This document shows, piece after piece, positions 1-12,300 of a DNA stretch of 64,000 bases (position 1 is the stretch's first letter; each line of letters begins with the position of its first letter). The stretch spans positions 53,440,837-53,504,836 of the forward strand of contig CM069438.1 of NCBI GenBank assembly GCA_035610365.1, in the 5' to 3' direction. Position numbers and translations under genes: made by a program. The notes beneath the pieces are model-generated. The model did no database searches, was not told the origin of the DNA, and saw only the letters and a program-made list of their open reading frames with translations. This DNA is from Aquatica leii (lineage: Eukaryota > Arthropoda > Insecta > Coleoptera > Lampyridae).

Positions 1-3000
1 TCAAAATAATCACTAATTTAGACTAACGTCTTTAGTAGAACTGTCTTTTCGTTGTAGACACTACAGAAGACTAGAAACGACAAACTAAGAAACTAAGTCT
101 ACTCATCTCCTTCACACTCATCGTCTAGTGGCACAAGGGCTCACTAAAAACCAAGAGTTCACAACAATCAATAATTTAGACAAACGTATTTAATTAAACT
201 ATTAGCTGTAAATAATACAACAGATAAGTATAGAAAAGACAAAGGAAAAGACAAACTCCACTAATCTCGTTTATAGCCACCGAAATGTAACGCACGAAGA
301 CTTGAACTAGAAATCAAGAGCTCAAAATAATCACTAATTTAGACAAACGTCTTTAGCAGAACTGTTTTTTCGTTGTAGACACTACAGCAGATGCAACAAA
401 GGCGAAACAGAGGACAAACTCTACTAATCTCGTTTATAACCACCGACTAGTAACGCAAAAACTTTCACTGAGAAACAAAGCCTCAAAATAATTACTAATT
501 TATACTGACGTCTTTAACAGAACTGTATTTTAACCGTATACACGACAACAGATGTACAATAGACAAAAAGATAAATCCTACACAACTCAATTACAGCCAC
601 CGACTAGTGACGCAAATACGTTGAACTGTAAACCAACAGCTCAAAATAGTCACTAATTTAGACTAACGCCTAGAAGCAAAACTGTCTTTTAACCGCAGAC
701 ACTACAGCAGATGTAGAAAAGACAACGCAGAAGAGAAATCCTACACAACTGAATTACAGCTACCGACTAGTGATGCAAATAGGTTGAACTGTAAACCAAG
801 AACTGAAAATAGTCACTAATTTAGAGATACGTCTTTAACAGAACTGTCTTTTAGCCGTCGACACTACAACAGATGCAGAAAAAACAAATCAGAAGACAAA
901 CTCTACTCGTCTCGTTTATAACCACCGACTAGTAACGCAAAGACTTTCACTGGGAAACAAAAGCTTAAAATAATCACTAATTTATACTAACGTCTTTAGC
1001 AGAACTGTCTTTTCGTTGTAGACACTACAGAAGACTAGAAAAGACAAGGTAAGAAACAAACTCTCCTCATATCCTTCACACTTACCATCTAGTGGCACAA
1101 AGACTCACTAAAAACTGAGAGCTCACAACAATCACTAATTTAGACAACAGAACAGTATTTTAGCCGTGAATAATATAACAGATAAGTATAGAAAAGACAA
1201 AAGCAAAAGATAAATTGAACCCAACTCAATTACAGCCACCGAAATGTGGCGCAAGGACATTGAACTAGAAATCAAGAGCTCAAAATAATCACTAATTTAG
1301 ACGCACGTTTTTAGTTGAATTATTAGCTGTATAGACTACAGCAGATGCAGAAAAGGCGAAACAAAAGACAAACTCTACTAATTTCGTTTATAACCACCGA
1401 CTAGTAACGCAAAGACTTTCACTGAGAAACAAAGGCTCAAAATAATTACTAATTTAGACTAACGTCTTTAACAGAACTGTCTTTTAACCACAGACACTAC
1501 AGCAGATGTAGAAAAGACAACGCAGAAGAGAAATCCTACACAACTGAATTACAGCTACCGACTAGTGATGCAAATAGGTTGAACTGTAAACCAAGAACTG
1601 AAAATAGTCACTAATTTAGAGATACGTCTTTAACAGAACTGTCTTTTAGCCGTCGACACTACAACAGATGCAGAAAAAACAAATCAGAAGACAAACTCTA
1701 CTCGTCTCGTTTATAACCACCGACTAGTAACGCAAAGACTTTCACTGGGAAACAAAAGCTTAAAATAATCACTAATTTATACTAACGTCTTTAGCAGAAC
1801 TGTCTTTTCGTTGTAGACACTACAGAAGACTAGAAAAGACAAGGTAAGAAACAAACTCTCCTCATATCCTTCACACTTACCATCTAGTGGCACAAAGACT
1901 CACTAAAAACTGAGAGCTCACAACAATCACTAATTTAGACAACAGAACAGTATTTTAGCCGTGAATAATATAACAGATAAGTATAGAAAAGACAAAAGCA
2001 AAAGATAAATTGAACCCAACTCAATTACAGCCACCGAAATGTGGCGCAAGGACATTGAACTAGAAATCAAGAGCTCAAAATAATCACTAATTTAGACAAA
2101 CGTTTTTAGTTGAATTATCTTTTAGCGTCTACAGCAGATGCAGAAAAGGCGAAACAAAAGACAAACTCTACTAATTTCGTTTATAACCACCGACTAGTAA
2201 CGCAAAGACTTTCACTGAGAAACAAAGGCTCAAAATAATTACTAATTTAGACTAACGTCTTTAACAGAACTGTCTTTTAACCACAGACACTACAGCAGAT
2301 GTAGAAAAGACAACGCAGAAGAGAAATGCTACACAACTGAATTACAGCTACCGACTAGTGACGCAAATACGTTGAACTGTAAACCAAGAACTCAAAATAG
2401 TCACTAATTTAGAAATACGTCTTTAACAGAACTGTCTTTTAACTGTCGACACTACAGCAGATGCAGAAAAAACAAATCAGAAGGCAAACTCTACTCGTCT
2501 CGTTATAAGCACCGACTAGTAACGCAAAGACTTTCACTAAGAATCAAGGTCTCAAAGTAATCACTAATTTAGACTAACGTCTTTAACTGAACTGTATTTT
2601 CGTTGTAGATACTACAGAAGACTAGAAACGACAAAGTAAGAAACAAAATATCCTCATCTCCTTAACACTCATCAACTAGTGGCCTAGAGACTCACTAAAA
2701 ACCAAGAGCTCACAACATTAACTAATTTAGACAAACGCTTTTATCTAAACTATTAGCTGTATAGACTACAACAGATGTAGAAAAGACGAATCAGAAGACA
2801 AAATCTACTCGTCTCGTTTATAAATACAGACTAGTAACGCAAAGACTTTCACTGAGAATCAAGGTCTCAAAACAATCACTAATTTAGACTAACATCTTTA
2901 GTAGAACTGTCTTTTCGCTGTAGACACTACAGAAGACTAGAAACGAAGAAGTAAGAAACTAACTACTCATCTCCTTCACACTCATCGTCTAGTGGCGCAA

Positions 3001-6000
3001 GGGCTCACTAAAAACCAAGAGCTCACAACAATCACTAATTTAGACAAACGTTTTTAGATAAATTATCTTTTAGCGCCTACAGCAGATGCAGAAAAGATGA
3101 ATTAGAAGACAAACTCCACCCATCTCGTTTATAACCACCGACTAGTAACGCAGACTTTCACTAAGAATCAAGGTCTCAAAATAATCATTAATTTAGACTA
3201 ACGTCTTTAACAGAACTGTATTTTCGTTGTAGACACTACAGAAGACTAGAAACGACAAAGTAAGAAACAAAATCTCCTCATCTCCTTAACACTCATCGAC
3301 TAGTGGCGTAAAGACTCACTAAAAACCAAGCGCTCACCACACTCACTAATTTAGACAAACGTTTTTAACTAAACTATTAGCTGTATAGACTACAACATAT
3401 GTAGAAAAGACGAATCAGAAGACAAACTCTACTAATCCCGTTTATAACCACCGACTAGTAACGCAAAAACTTTCACTGCGAAACAAAAGCTCAAAATAAT
3501 CACTAATGTAGACTAACCTCTTCAGTAGAACTGTCTTTTCGTTGTAGACACTACAGAAGACTAGAAATGACAAAGTAAGAAACTAACTCTACTCATCTCC
3601 TTAAGTCTAGCGGCGCAAGGGCTCACTAAAAACCAAGAGCTCACAACAATCACTAATTTAGACAAAGGTTTTTAGTTGAATTATCTTTTAGCGTCTACAG
3701 CAGATGCAGAAAACACGAATCAGAAGACAAACTCTACTCGTCTCGTTTATAACCATTGACTAGTAACGCAATAACTCTCACTGTGAAACGAAAGCTCAAG
3801 ATAATCACTAATTTAGACTAACGTTTTTAGTAGAACTGTCTTTTCGTTGTAGACACTACAAAAGACTAAAAGCGAAAAAGTAAGAAACTAACTCTACTTA
3901 TCTCCTTCACACTCATCGTCTAGTGGCACAAGGGCTCGCTAAAAAACAAGAGTTCACAATAATCACTAATTTAGACAAACCTTTTTAGTTGAATTATCTT
4001 TTAGCGTCTACAGCAGATGCAGAAAAGACAAATCAGAAGACAAACTCTACTAATCTGGTATATAACCACCGAGTAGTAACGCAAACACTTTCACTGAGAA
4101 TCAAGGTCTCAAAATAATCACTAATTTAGACTAACGTCTTTAACAGAACTGTATTTTCGTTGTAGACACTACAGAAGACTAGAAACGACAAAGTAAGAAA
4201 CAAACTCTCCTCATCTCCTTAACACTCATCGACTAGTGGCGTAAAGACTCACTAAAAACCAAGCGCTCACAACACTCACTAATTTAGATAAAACGTTTTT
4301 AACTAAACTATTCGCTGTATAGACTACAACATATGTAGAAAAGACGAATAAGAAAACAAACTCTACTAATCTCGTTTATAATCACCGACTAGTAACGCAA
4401 AGACTTTCACTAAGAATCAAGGTCTCAAAATAATCACTAATTTAGACTAACGTCTTTAACAGAACTGTATTTTCGTTGTAGACACTACAGAAGACTAGAA
4501 ACGACAAAGTAAGAAACAAACTCTACTCATCTTCTTCACACTCATCGACTAGTGGCGTAAAGACTCACTAAAAACCAAGCGCTCACAACACTCACTAACG
4601 TAGGCAAACGTTTTTAACTAAACTATTAGCTGTATAGACTACAACATATGTAGAAAAGACGAAACAGAAGACAAACTCTACTAATCTCGTTTGTAACCAC
4701 CGACTAGTAACGCAAAGACTTTCACTAAGAATCAAGGTCTCAAAATAATCACTAATTTAGACTAACGCCTAGAAGCAGAACTGTCTTTTAACCGCAGACA
4801 CTACAGCAGATGTAGAAAAGACAAAGCAGGAGACAAATCCTACACAACTCAATTACAGTTACCGACTAGTGACGCAAAAACCTTGAACTGTAAACCAAGA
4901 ACTCAAAATAGTCACTAATTTAGAGAAACGTCTTTAACAGAACTATTAACCGTCGACACTACAACAGATGCAAAAAAAGCAAATCAGAAGACAAACTCTA
5001 CTCGTCTCCTTATAACCACCGACTAATAACGCAAAGACTTTCACTGAGAAACAAAAGCTTAAAATAATCACTAATTTATACTAACGTCTTTAGCAGAACT
5101 TACTTTTCGTTGTAGACACTACAAAAGACTAGAAAAGACAAGGTAAGAAACAAACTCTCCTCATCTGCTTCACACTTATCGTCTAGTGGCACAAGGACTC
5201 ACTAAAAACTGAGAGCTCACAACAATCACTAATTTAGACAAACGTTTTTAACAGAACCGTATTTTAGCTGTAAATAATACAACAGATAAGTATAGAAAAG
5301 ACAAAGGAAAAGATAAACTCCACCCAACTCAATTATAGCCACCGAAATGTGGCGCACGAACATTGAACTAGAAATCAAGAGCTCAAAATAATCACTAATT
5401 TAGACAAACGTTTTTAACTAAACTATTAGCTGTATAGACTACAACATATGTAGAAAAGACGAAACAGAAGACAAACTCTACTAATCTCGTTTGTAACCAC
5501 CGACTAGTAACGCAAAGACTTTCACTAAGAATCAAGGTCTCAAAATAATCACTAATTTAGACTAACGTCTTTAACAGAACTGTATTTTCGTTGTAGACAC
5601 TACAGAAGACTAGAAACGACAAAGTAAGAAACTAACTCTACTTATCGCCTTCACATTCATCGTCTAGTGGCACAAGGGCTCGCTAAAAAAACAAGAGTTC
5701 ACAATAATCACTAATTTAGACAAACGTATTTAATTAAACTATTAGCTGTATAGACTACAGCAGATGTAGAAAAGGCGAATTAGAAGACAAACTCTACTCG
5801 TCTCGTTTATAACCACCGACTAGTAACGCAAAGACTTTCACTAAGAATCAAGGTCTCAAAATAATCACTAATTTAGACTAACGTCTTTAACAGAACTGTA
5901 TTTTCGTTGTAGACACTACAGAAGACTAGAAACGACAAAGTAAGAAACAAACTCTACTCATCTTCTTCACACTCATCGTCTAGTGGCACAAAGACTCACT

Positions 6001-9000
6001 AAAAACCAAGCGCTCACAACACTCACTAACGTAGGCAAACGTTTTTAACTAAACTATTAGCTGTATAGACTACAACATATGTAGAAAAGACGAAACAGAA
6101 GACAAACTCTACTAATCTCGTTTGTAACCACCGACTAGTAACGCAAAGACTTTCACTAAGAATCAAGGTCTCAAAATAATCACTAATTTAGACTAACGTC
6201 TTTAACAGAACTGTATTTTCGTTGTAGACACTACAGAAGACTAGAAACGACAAAGTAAGAAACAAACTCTACTCATCTTCTTCACACTCATCGTCTAGTG
6301 GCACAAAGACTCACTAAAAACCAAGCGCTCACAACACTCACTAACGTAGGCAAACGTTTTTAACTAAACTATTAGCTGTATAGACTACAACATATGTAGA
6401 AAAGACGAAACAGAAGACAAACTCTACTAATCTCGTTTGTAACCACCGACTAGTAACGCAAAGACTTTCACTAAGAATCAAGGTCTCAAAATAATCACTA
6501 ATTTAGACTAACGTCTTTAACAGAACTGTATTTTCGTTGTAGACACTACAGAAGACTAGAAACGACAAAGTAAGAAACAAACTCTACTCATCTTCTTCAC
6601 ACTCATCGTCTAGTGGCACAAAGACTCACTAAAAACCAAGGGCTCGCAATAATCACTAATTTAGACAAACGTCTTTAATTAAACTATTAGCTGTATAGAC
6701 TACAACATATGTAGAAAAAGACAAATCAGAAGACAAACTCTACTAATCTGGTATATAACCACCGAGTAGTAACGCAAACACTTTCACTGAGAATCAAGGT
6801 CTCAAAATAATCACTAATTTAGACTAACGTCTTTAACAGAACTGTATTTTCGTTGTTGACACTACAGAAGACTAGAAACGACAAAGTAAGAAACAAACTC
6901 TCCTCATCTCCTTAACACTCCTCGTCTAGTGGCACAAAGACTCACTAAAAACCAAGCGCTCACAACACTCACTAACGTAGGCAAACGTTTTTAACTAAAC
7001 TATTAGCTGTATAGACTACAACATATGTAGAAAAGACGAAACAGAAGACAAACTCTACTAATCTCATTTATAATCACCGACTAGTAACGCAGACTTTCGC
7101 TAAGAATCAAGCTTTCAAAATAATCACTAATTTAGACTAACGTCTTTAACAAAACTGTATTTTCGTTGTAGACACTACAGAAGACTAGAAACGGCAAAGT
7201 AAGAAACAAACTCTCATCTTAACACTCATCGACTAGTGGCGTAAAGACTCACTAAAAACCAAGCGCTCACAACACTCCTACCTTAGAAAAACGTTTTTAA
7301 CTAAACTATTAGCTGTATAGACTACAACAGATGTAGAAAAGACGAATCGGAAGACAAACTCTACTAATCTCGTTTATAACCACCGACTAGTAACGCAAAG
7401 ACTTTCACTGAGAAACAAAGGCTCAAAATAATCACTAATTTAAACTAATGTCTTTAACGGAACTGTCTTTTAACCACATACACGAAAACAGATGTACAAA
7501 AGACAAAGCAGAAGATAAATCCTACACAACTCAATTACGGCCACCGACTAATGGCGCAAATACGATGAACTGTAAACCAACAGTTCAAAATAATCACTAA
7601 TTTAAACTAACGCCAAGAAGCAGAACTGTCTTTTAACCGCAGACACTACAGCAGATGTAGAAAAGACAACGCAGAAGAGAAATCCTACACAACTGAATTA
7701 CAGCTACCGACTAGTGACGCAAATACGTTGAACTGTAAACCAAGAACTCAAAATAATCACTAATTTAGAGATACGTCTTTAACAGAACTGTCTTTTAACC
7801 GTCGACACTACAACAGATGCAGAAAAAACAAATCAGAAGACAAACTCTACTCGTCTCCTTATAACCACCGACTAATAACGCAAAGACTTTCACTGAGAAA
7901 CAAAAGCTTAAAATAATCACTAATTTATACTAACGTCTTTAGCAGAACTTACTTTTCGTTGTAGACACTACAAAAGACTAGAAAAGACAAGGTAAGAAAC
8001 AAACTCTCCTCATCTGCTTCACACTTATCGTCTAGTGGCACAAGGACTCACTAAAAACTGAGAGCTCACAACAATCACTAATTTAGACAAACGTCTTTAG
8101 CAGAACTGTTTTTTCGTTGTAGACACTACAGAAGACTAGAAACGACAAAGTAAGAAACAAAATCTCCCCATCTCCTTAACACTCATCGTCTAGTGGCACA
8201 AAGACACACTAAAAACTAAGACATTGAACTAGAAATCAAGAGCTCAAAATAATCACTAATTTAGACAAACGTTTTTAGTTGAATTATCTTTTAGCAGATG
8301 CAGAAAAGGCGAAACAAAAGACAAACTCTACTAATTCGTTTATAACCACCGACTAGTAACGCAAAGACTTTCACTGAGAAACAAAGGCTCAAAATAATCA
8401 CTAATTTAGACTAACGTTTTTAGTAGAACTGTCTTTTCGTTGTAGACACTACAGAAGACTAGAAACGACAAAGTAAGAAACTAACTCTACTTATCGCCTT
8501 CACATTCATCGTCTAGTGGCACAAATACGTTGAACTGTAAACCAACAGCTCAGAATAATCACTAATTTAGACTAACGCCTAGAAGCAGAACTGTCTTTTA
8601 GCCGCAGAGACACTACAGCAGATGTAGAAAAGACAAAGCAGAAAAGAAATCATACACAACTGAATTACAGCTACAGACTAGTGACGCAAATACGTTGAAC
8701 TTTAAACCAAGAACTCAAAATAGTCACTAACTTAGAAATACGTCTTTAACAGAAGTGTCTTTTAGCTGTCGACACTACAGCTGATGCAGAAAAAAACAAT
8801 GAGAAGACAAACTCTACTAATCTCGTTTGTAAACACCGACTATTAAAGCAAAAACTTTCACTGAGAATCAAGGTCTCAAAATAATCACTAATTTAGACGA
8901 ACGTCTTTAACGGAACTGTATTTTCGTTGTAGATACTACAGCAGATGTAGAAAAGACAAAGCAGGAGACAAATCCTACACAACTCAATTACAGTTACCGA

Positions 9001-9700
9001 CTAGTGACGCAAAAACCTTGAACTGTAAACCAAGAACTCAAAATAGTCACACATCCACCGAATTGTGGTAGAAATCAAGAGCTCAAAATAATCAATAATT
9101 CAGTTTAGTTGAATTATCTTTTAGCGTCTACAGCAGATGCAGAAAAGGCGAATCAGAAGACAAACTCTACTAATCTGGTATATAACCACCGAGTAGTAAC
9201 GCAAACACTTTCACTAAGAATCAAGGTCTCAAAATAATCACTAATTTAAACAAACGTTTTAGTTGAATTATCTTTTAACGTCAACAGCAGATGCAGAAAA
9301 CACGAATCAGAAGACAAACTCTACTAATCTCGTTTATAACCACCGACTAGTAACGCAAAGACTTTCACTGAGAATTAAGGTCTCAAAATAATCACTAATT
9401 TAGACTAACGTCTTTAATGGAACTGTATTTTAGCTGTAAACACTACAGCAGTTGTAGAAAAGACATAGGAGAAGACAAACGCCACACAACTCAATTACAG
9501 CCAACGATTAGTGGCGCAGAGACTTTGAACTAAAAACCAAACGCACAAAAGTAATGTCTTTAACATAACAATCTTTCAGATATAGCCGATACAACAGATT
9601 AGAAAAGACAAAGAAGGAGATCAACGCAATATTCATCTCATTGACACTTAAGTGCCTTTTAGCTGTAGATACTGTGGCATATTTAGTAATGACAAAATAA
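1..9700. repeat. Satellite array 1, ~160-bp units with higher-order repeats
   Basis: About 60 head-to-tail units carry the recurring block 'atcactaatttagac'. Its spacing, measured on the first eight units, is 158, 163, 161, 158, 163, 161 and 158 bp, a mean near 160. Units are diverged and fall into types: the block is preceded by 'tcaaaata' or by 'tcacaaca', and the next segment reads 'ttttcgttgtagac' or 'ttttaaccgcagac'. Higher-order structure is visible. A five-unit block near 645-1295 recurs 795 bp later (the string 'atgtagaaaagacaacgcag' at 711 and 1506). A two-unit block repeats every 315 bp near 5940, 6255 and 6570. A near-identical block lies at about 5050-5230 and 7900-8080. Order decays after about 9540. 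There is no open reading frame of note. Confidence 0.95.
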
Positions 9701-10544
9701 AAAATAATGCACTAACCGCACCCAACTTTCAGCCAAACTGCAAACTAGCTCTAGTCAAAGCGGAACACAGCTGTCGCCATTTTTTGTACAGACAACAAAA
9801 TTATTACTCTTAGTGAGGGCGCAAAATATCGGTTGATACAAATGAAGATACTTATCAGGAGTAGACGATGCTCGTAAAAACCGAAGAAGGCGTGTCGAAC
9901 GATCAAAAACACAAAACGTGAACTATCAGTTACAAGTGCGCCCAAAGGCTTTCAGAAATTGTTGCATTCGAAGAAAAAGTGACTGGCTTCTTCCAAAGTA
10001 AACAAAAATCAGTTTCTGTGTTGATTATAGTCAATTTAAAATCAAAGCAAAACTAAGTATACTCATGGCATCCGTGAGATAATTCTAGGACAAAAAATCA
10101 AATGTTAAAAAGAGATCTTGAAGAATAACTTATGGTTCTTATGGGTAAAGCAACGTAAAAAAAATTCAGAAGTATTGCAGCAGTAACTGACGGAATAAAA
10201 GTGGAAATGACAACAATCACACTGATTGCGGCATAAGAAAAAGTATGTGTGGTAGCAATTTTATTCTGACTGATTCAGACTGCTGATCTGGTTGGGAAAA
10301 CGCTGATATCACAACTAGCAATAAGAGCATAGCAATGACAATATAAGATGAAATATGACTGTCATTTGTTTTCATCCGGCAGTATTGATTTTAAAAATTT
10401 TTGAGATACGGTAAGAATCGACCTCATGGTCTATATGATCTGTAACCTAACACAAATCAGCTCGAAGTTATTTTTACTGACCTACGGCCGCTCCCGACAA
10501 ACGCATGCCATAAAAAATTTCGAAAAATTAAAAAAATCACTTAC
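9701..10544. other. Non-repetitive stretch, presumed Socs intron
   Basis: AT-rich sequence between the end of satellite 1 and the last visible Socs exon. I see no coding sequence or element here. It begins, on the minus strand, with the splice donor GTAAGT at 10544-10539, so at least its right part should be intron. Confidence 0.5.
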
Positions 10545-11478
10545 CCCAATAGAAACTACAGTTGGTGATATTCAACAAATCAGGTACAAGACAGTGAATA
10601 AAATCAACTTGTGTGTGACATCCTGTTATGGTATCCAGCGGGCAAGATCTTAAAGTAATGCGGTTTTGGAAAAAGGCACGAAGAGACTCCACCGTTAAAT
10701 CTGGAGGACAAACTAATTGTAAACGGCGCGGGGCCTGCCCGCCTTCCGTTTCGATATCCGAATATAAAAGCTGTACTCGTCTTAGTGGACGAAAATTCGC
10801 GGGAGCTTCAACACCCTGTTCAATTTCGCGTGCACGTTGTATTCGTGCTGCTTCATCACAGTCTTCGTGTATCGACCTTATCCTAAACATGAAGAAAATG
10901 TTAGTGAAGATTTTGAGCAATGAGACGGATACTCACCATTGAATATCTACGAACGGTGCACTAAGAATTATGTTTCCACTACTATTACTATAAACACCCC
11001 TGTTTAAAGCTTCATTTATTTCTTCAACCCTCGCTTGGGGTTGTTCGTTAACTGGAGCTGGGGCAACTGGTGCACTGGAAGAAGACTCGTTCGATTGAGT
11101 GCTGACCGTGTCGGTAACGACGACAGGCGGAGGTAAGTGATGCTCCCCAGTGCGTCGGTAACAAGTACACTGACAACAAGAGTTTGTGGTTTCGTTGCCC
11201 TTGGGCTCCTTTTTTGAGCAATTAAGTTTCATGACCCACTTTGGCGATTTTTTACTAGTATTTGGGCAAGTCGTCGTCTGGGTGTTTTTCTTCGATCTTT
11301 TGCCGGTGAGGTTCAACGAGCGACCACGTCTTAAACTGAACGCAAACGAAGTTAGACTAATTTTTGATTTTCTTTCTTTTGATGTCGATTCTTCATCGAT
11401 CGCAATATTCTCCTTTGGCTGATCCGATCCTTCACAGGTGCATTTATCGTTATTGGAGTTGCAAGTGTCCGCATCCAT
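10545..11478 (-). CDS. Socs36E: SOCS5/Socs36E-like suppressor of cytokine signalling, N-terminal exons
   Basis: Two exons, complement(10937..11478) and complement(10545..10882). They are joined across a 54-nt GT-AG intron with the reading frame kept: the codon for Trp 181 is split TG|G. Family role: SOCS proteins bind phosphotyrosine through SH2 and recruit Elongin/Cullin E3 ligases through a SOCS box, damping JAK/STAT and EGFR signalling. Exon 1 is a low-complexity N-terminal region with Cys, Ser and Lys clusters. Exon 2 holds the block that precedes SH2 in SOCS4/5-type proteins (HTQVDFIHCLVPDL) and ends in the first SH2 residues, YWG, with phase 1 at donor GTAAGT. The SH2 domain and SOCS box are absent from the rest of the window, so this is the 5' part of a gene running off the left edge. 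The start ATG at 11478 is the first plausible one in frame; 5' UTR exons may lie further right. Confidence 0.85.
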
Positions 11479-12300
11479 GTCACTTCAAAAATTCGTTAAT
11501 TAGCATGGCCCGCATCAAACTAGAATCTGTAACAGAATTTCGACATGTTGAATTTGACTAACAAAAACAACCGCATTGTAGATACGACGTAACAGATAAA
11601 AATTATACAAGTCGCGACCAGTCGGGAAAGTCCTTGAATTTGGAGATGAGATATCTGTGGTGCATACATTATGTTATTTATATGAACACGTGCCGAATTA
11701 AAAGCAATGCTTTTTTACTAATAGAAACTCAAAACAGTTATTTCAACGAGGTAGAGCACCGCCTTGTTGACAGTTACCGAATTTCGAACGTGACAAATTA
11801 ATTAAGCATTCTTGATTTTATTTAGAATTAAAAAAACAGTGACTAACTTAGATATGTTGGCTTTAAACACACCATCCTATTTCCTGTCATCCTTATCTCG
11901 TTCGTGTTATCATAGCAAATATTATATAGTGTGGAGTAAATAAAATCCTTAGCGTATTAGATACGCAAGTTCTAATTTTCACCACAAAAAACCATTTAAA
12001 CTTAAGCACAAACATGAAATCAAAAAGGCGACGAAAAACGAAAAAAAAAATTATCACGTAACAAACCACAGTAGAAAATACAGAACAATCACAAACTGAT
12101 TTTTTTTTAATCACTATAGTCGGAATTCAAAACTAACAAAAGTAGGTAGAAGATTTACAAAAACCAAAAAATTACGTGATTTAAACCAAAATTAAAAAAA
12201 CCAAAACACAACATTTTTGACATCAAATATTTGGCAAAATCGGTTAAGACCAAAGAGTGTAAGTTGGCACACATTAAAATTTAAAAATAATAAACGATAA
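11479..12300. other. AT-rich region upstream of the Socs start codon
   Basis: Presumably 5' UTR or promoter of the minus-strand Socs gene in its left part. I see no convincing coding region, RNA gene or element. The right part becomes very A-rich and grades into satellite 2. Confidence 0.4.

Noticed and set aside
1-9700. CRISPR-like array
   Set aside because: Spacers are as similar as the supposed repeats; it is a 160-bp tandem satellite in an animal genome.
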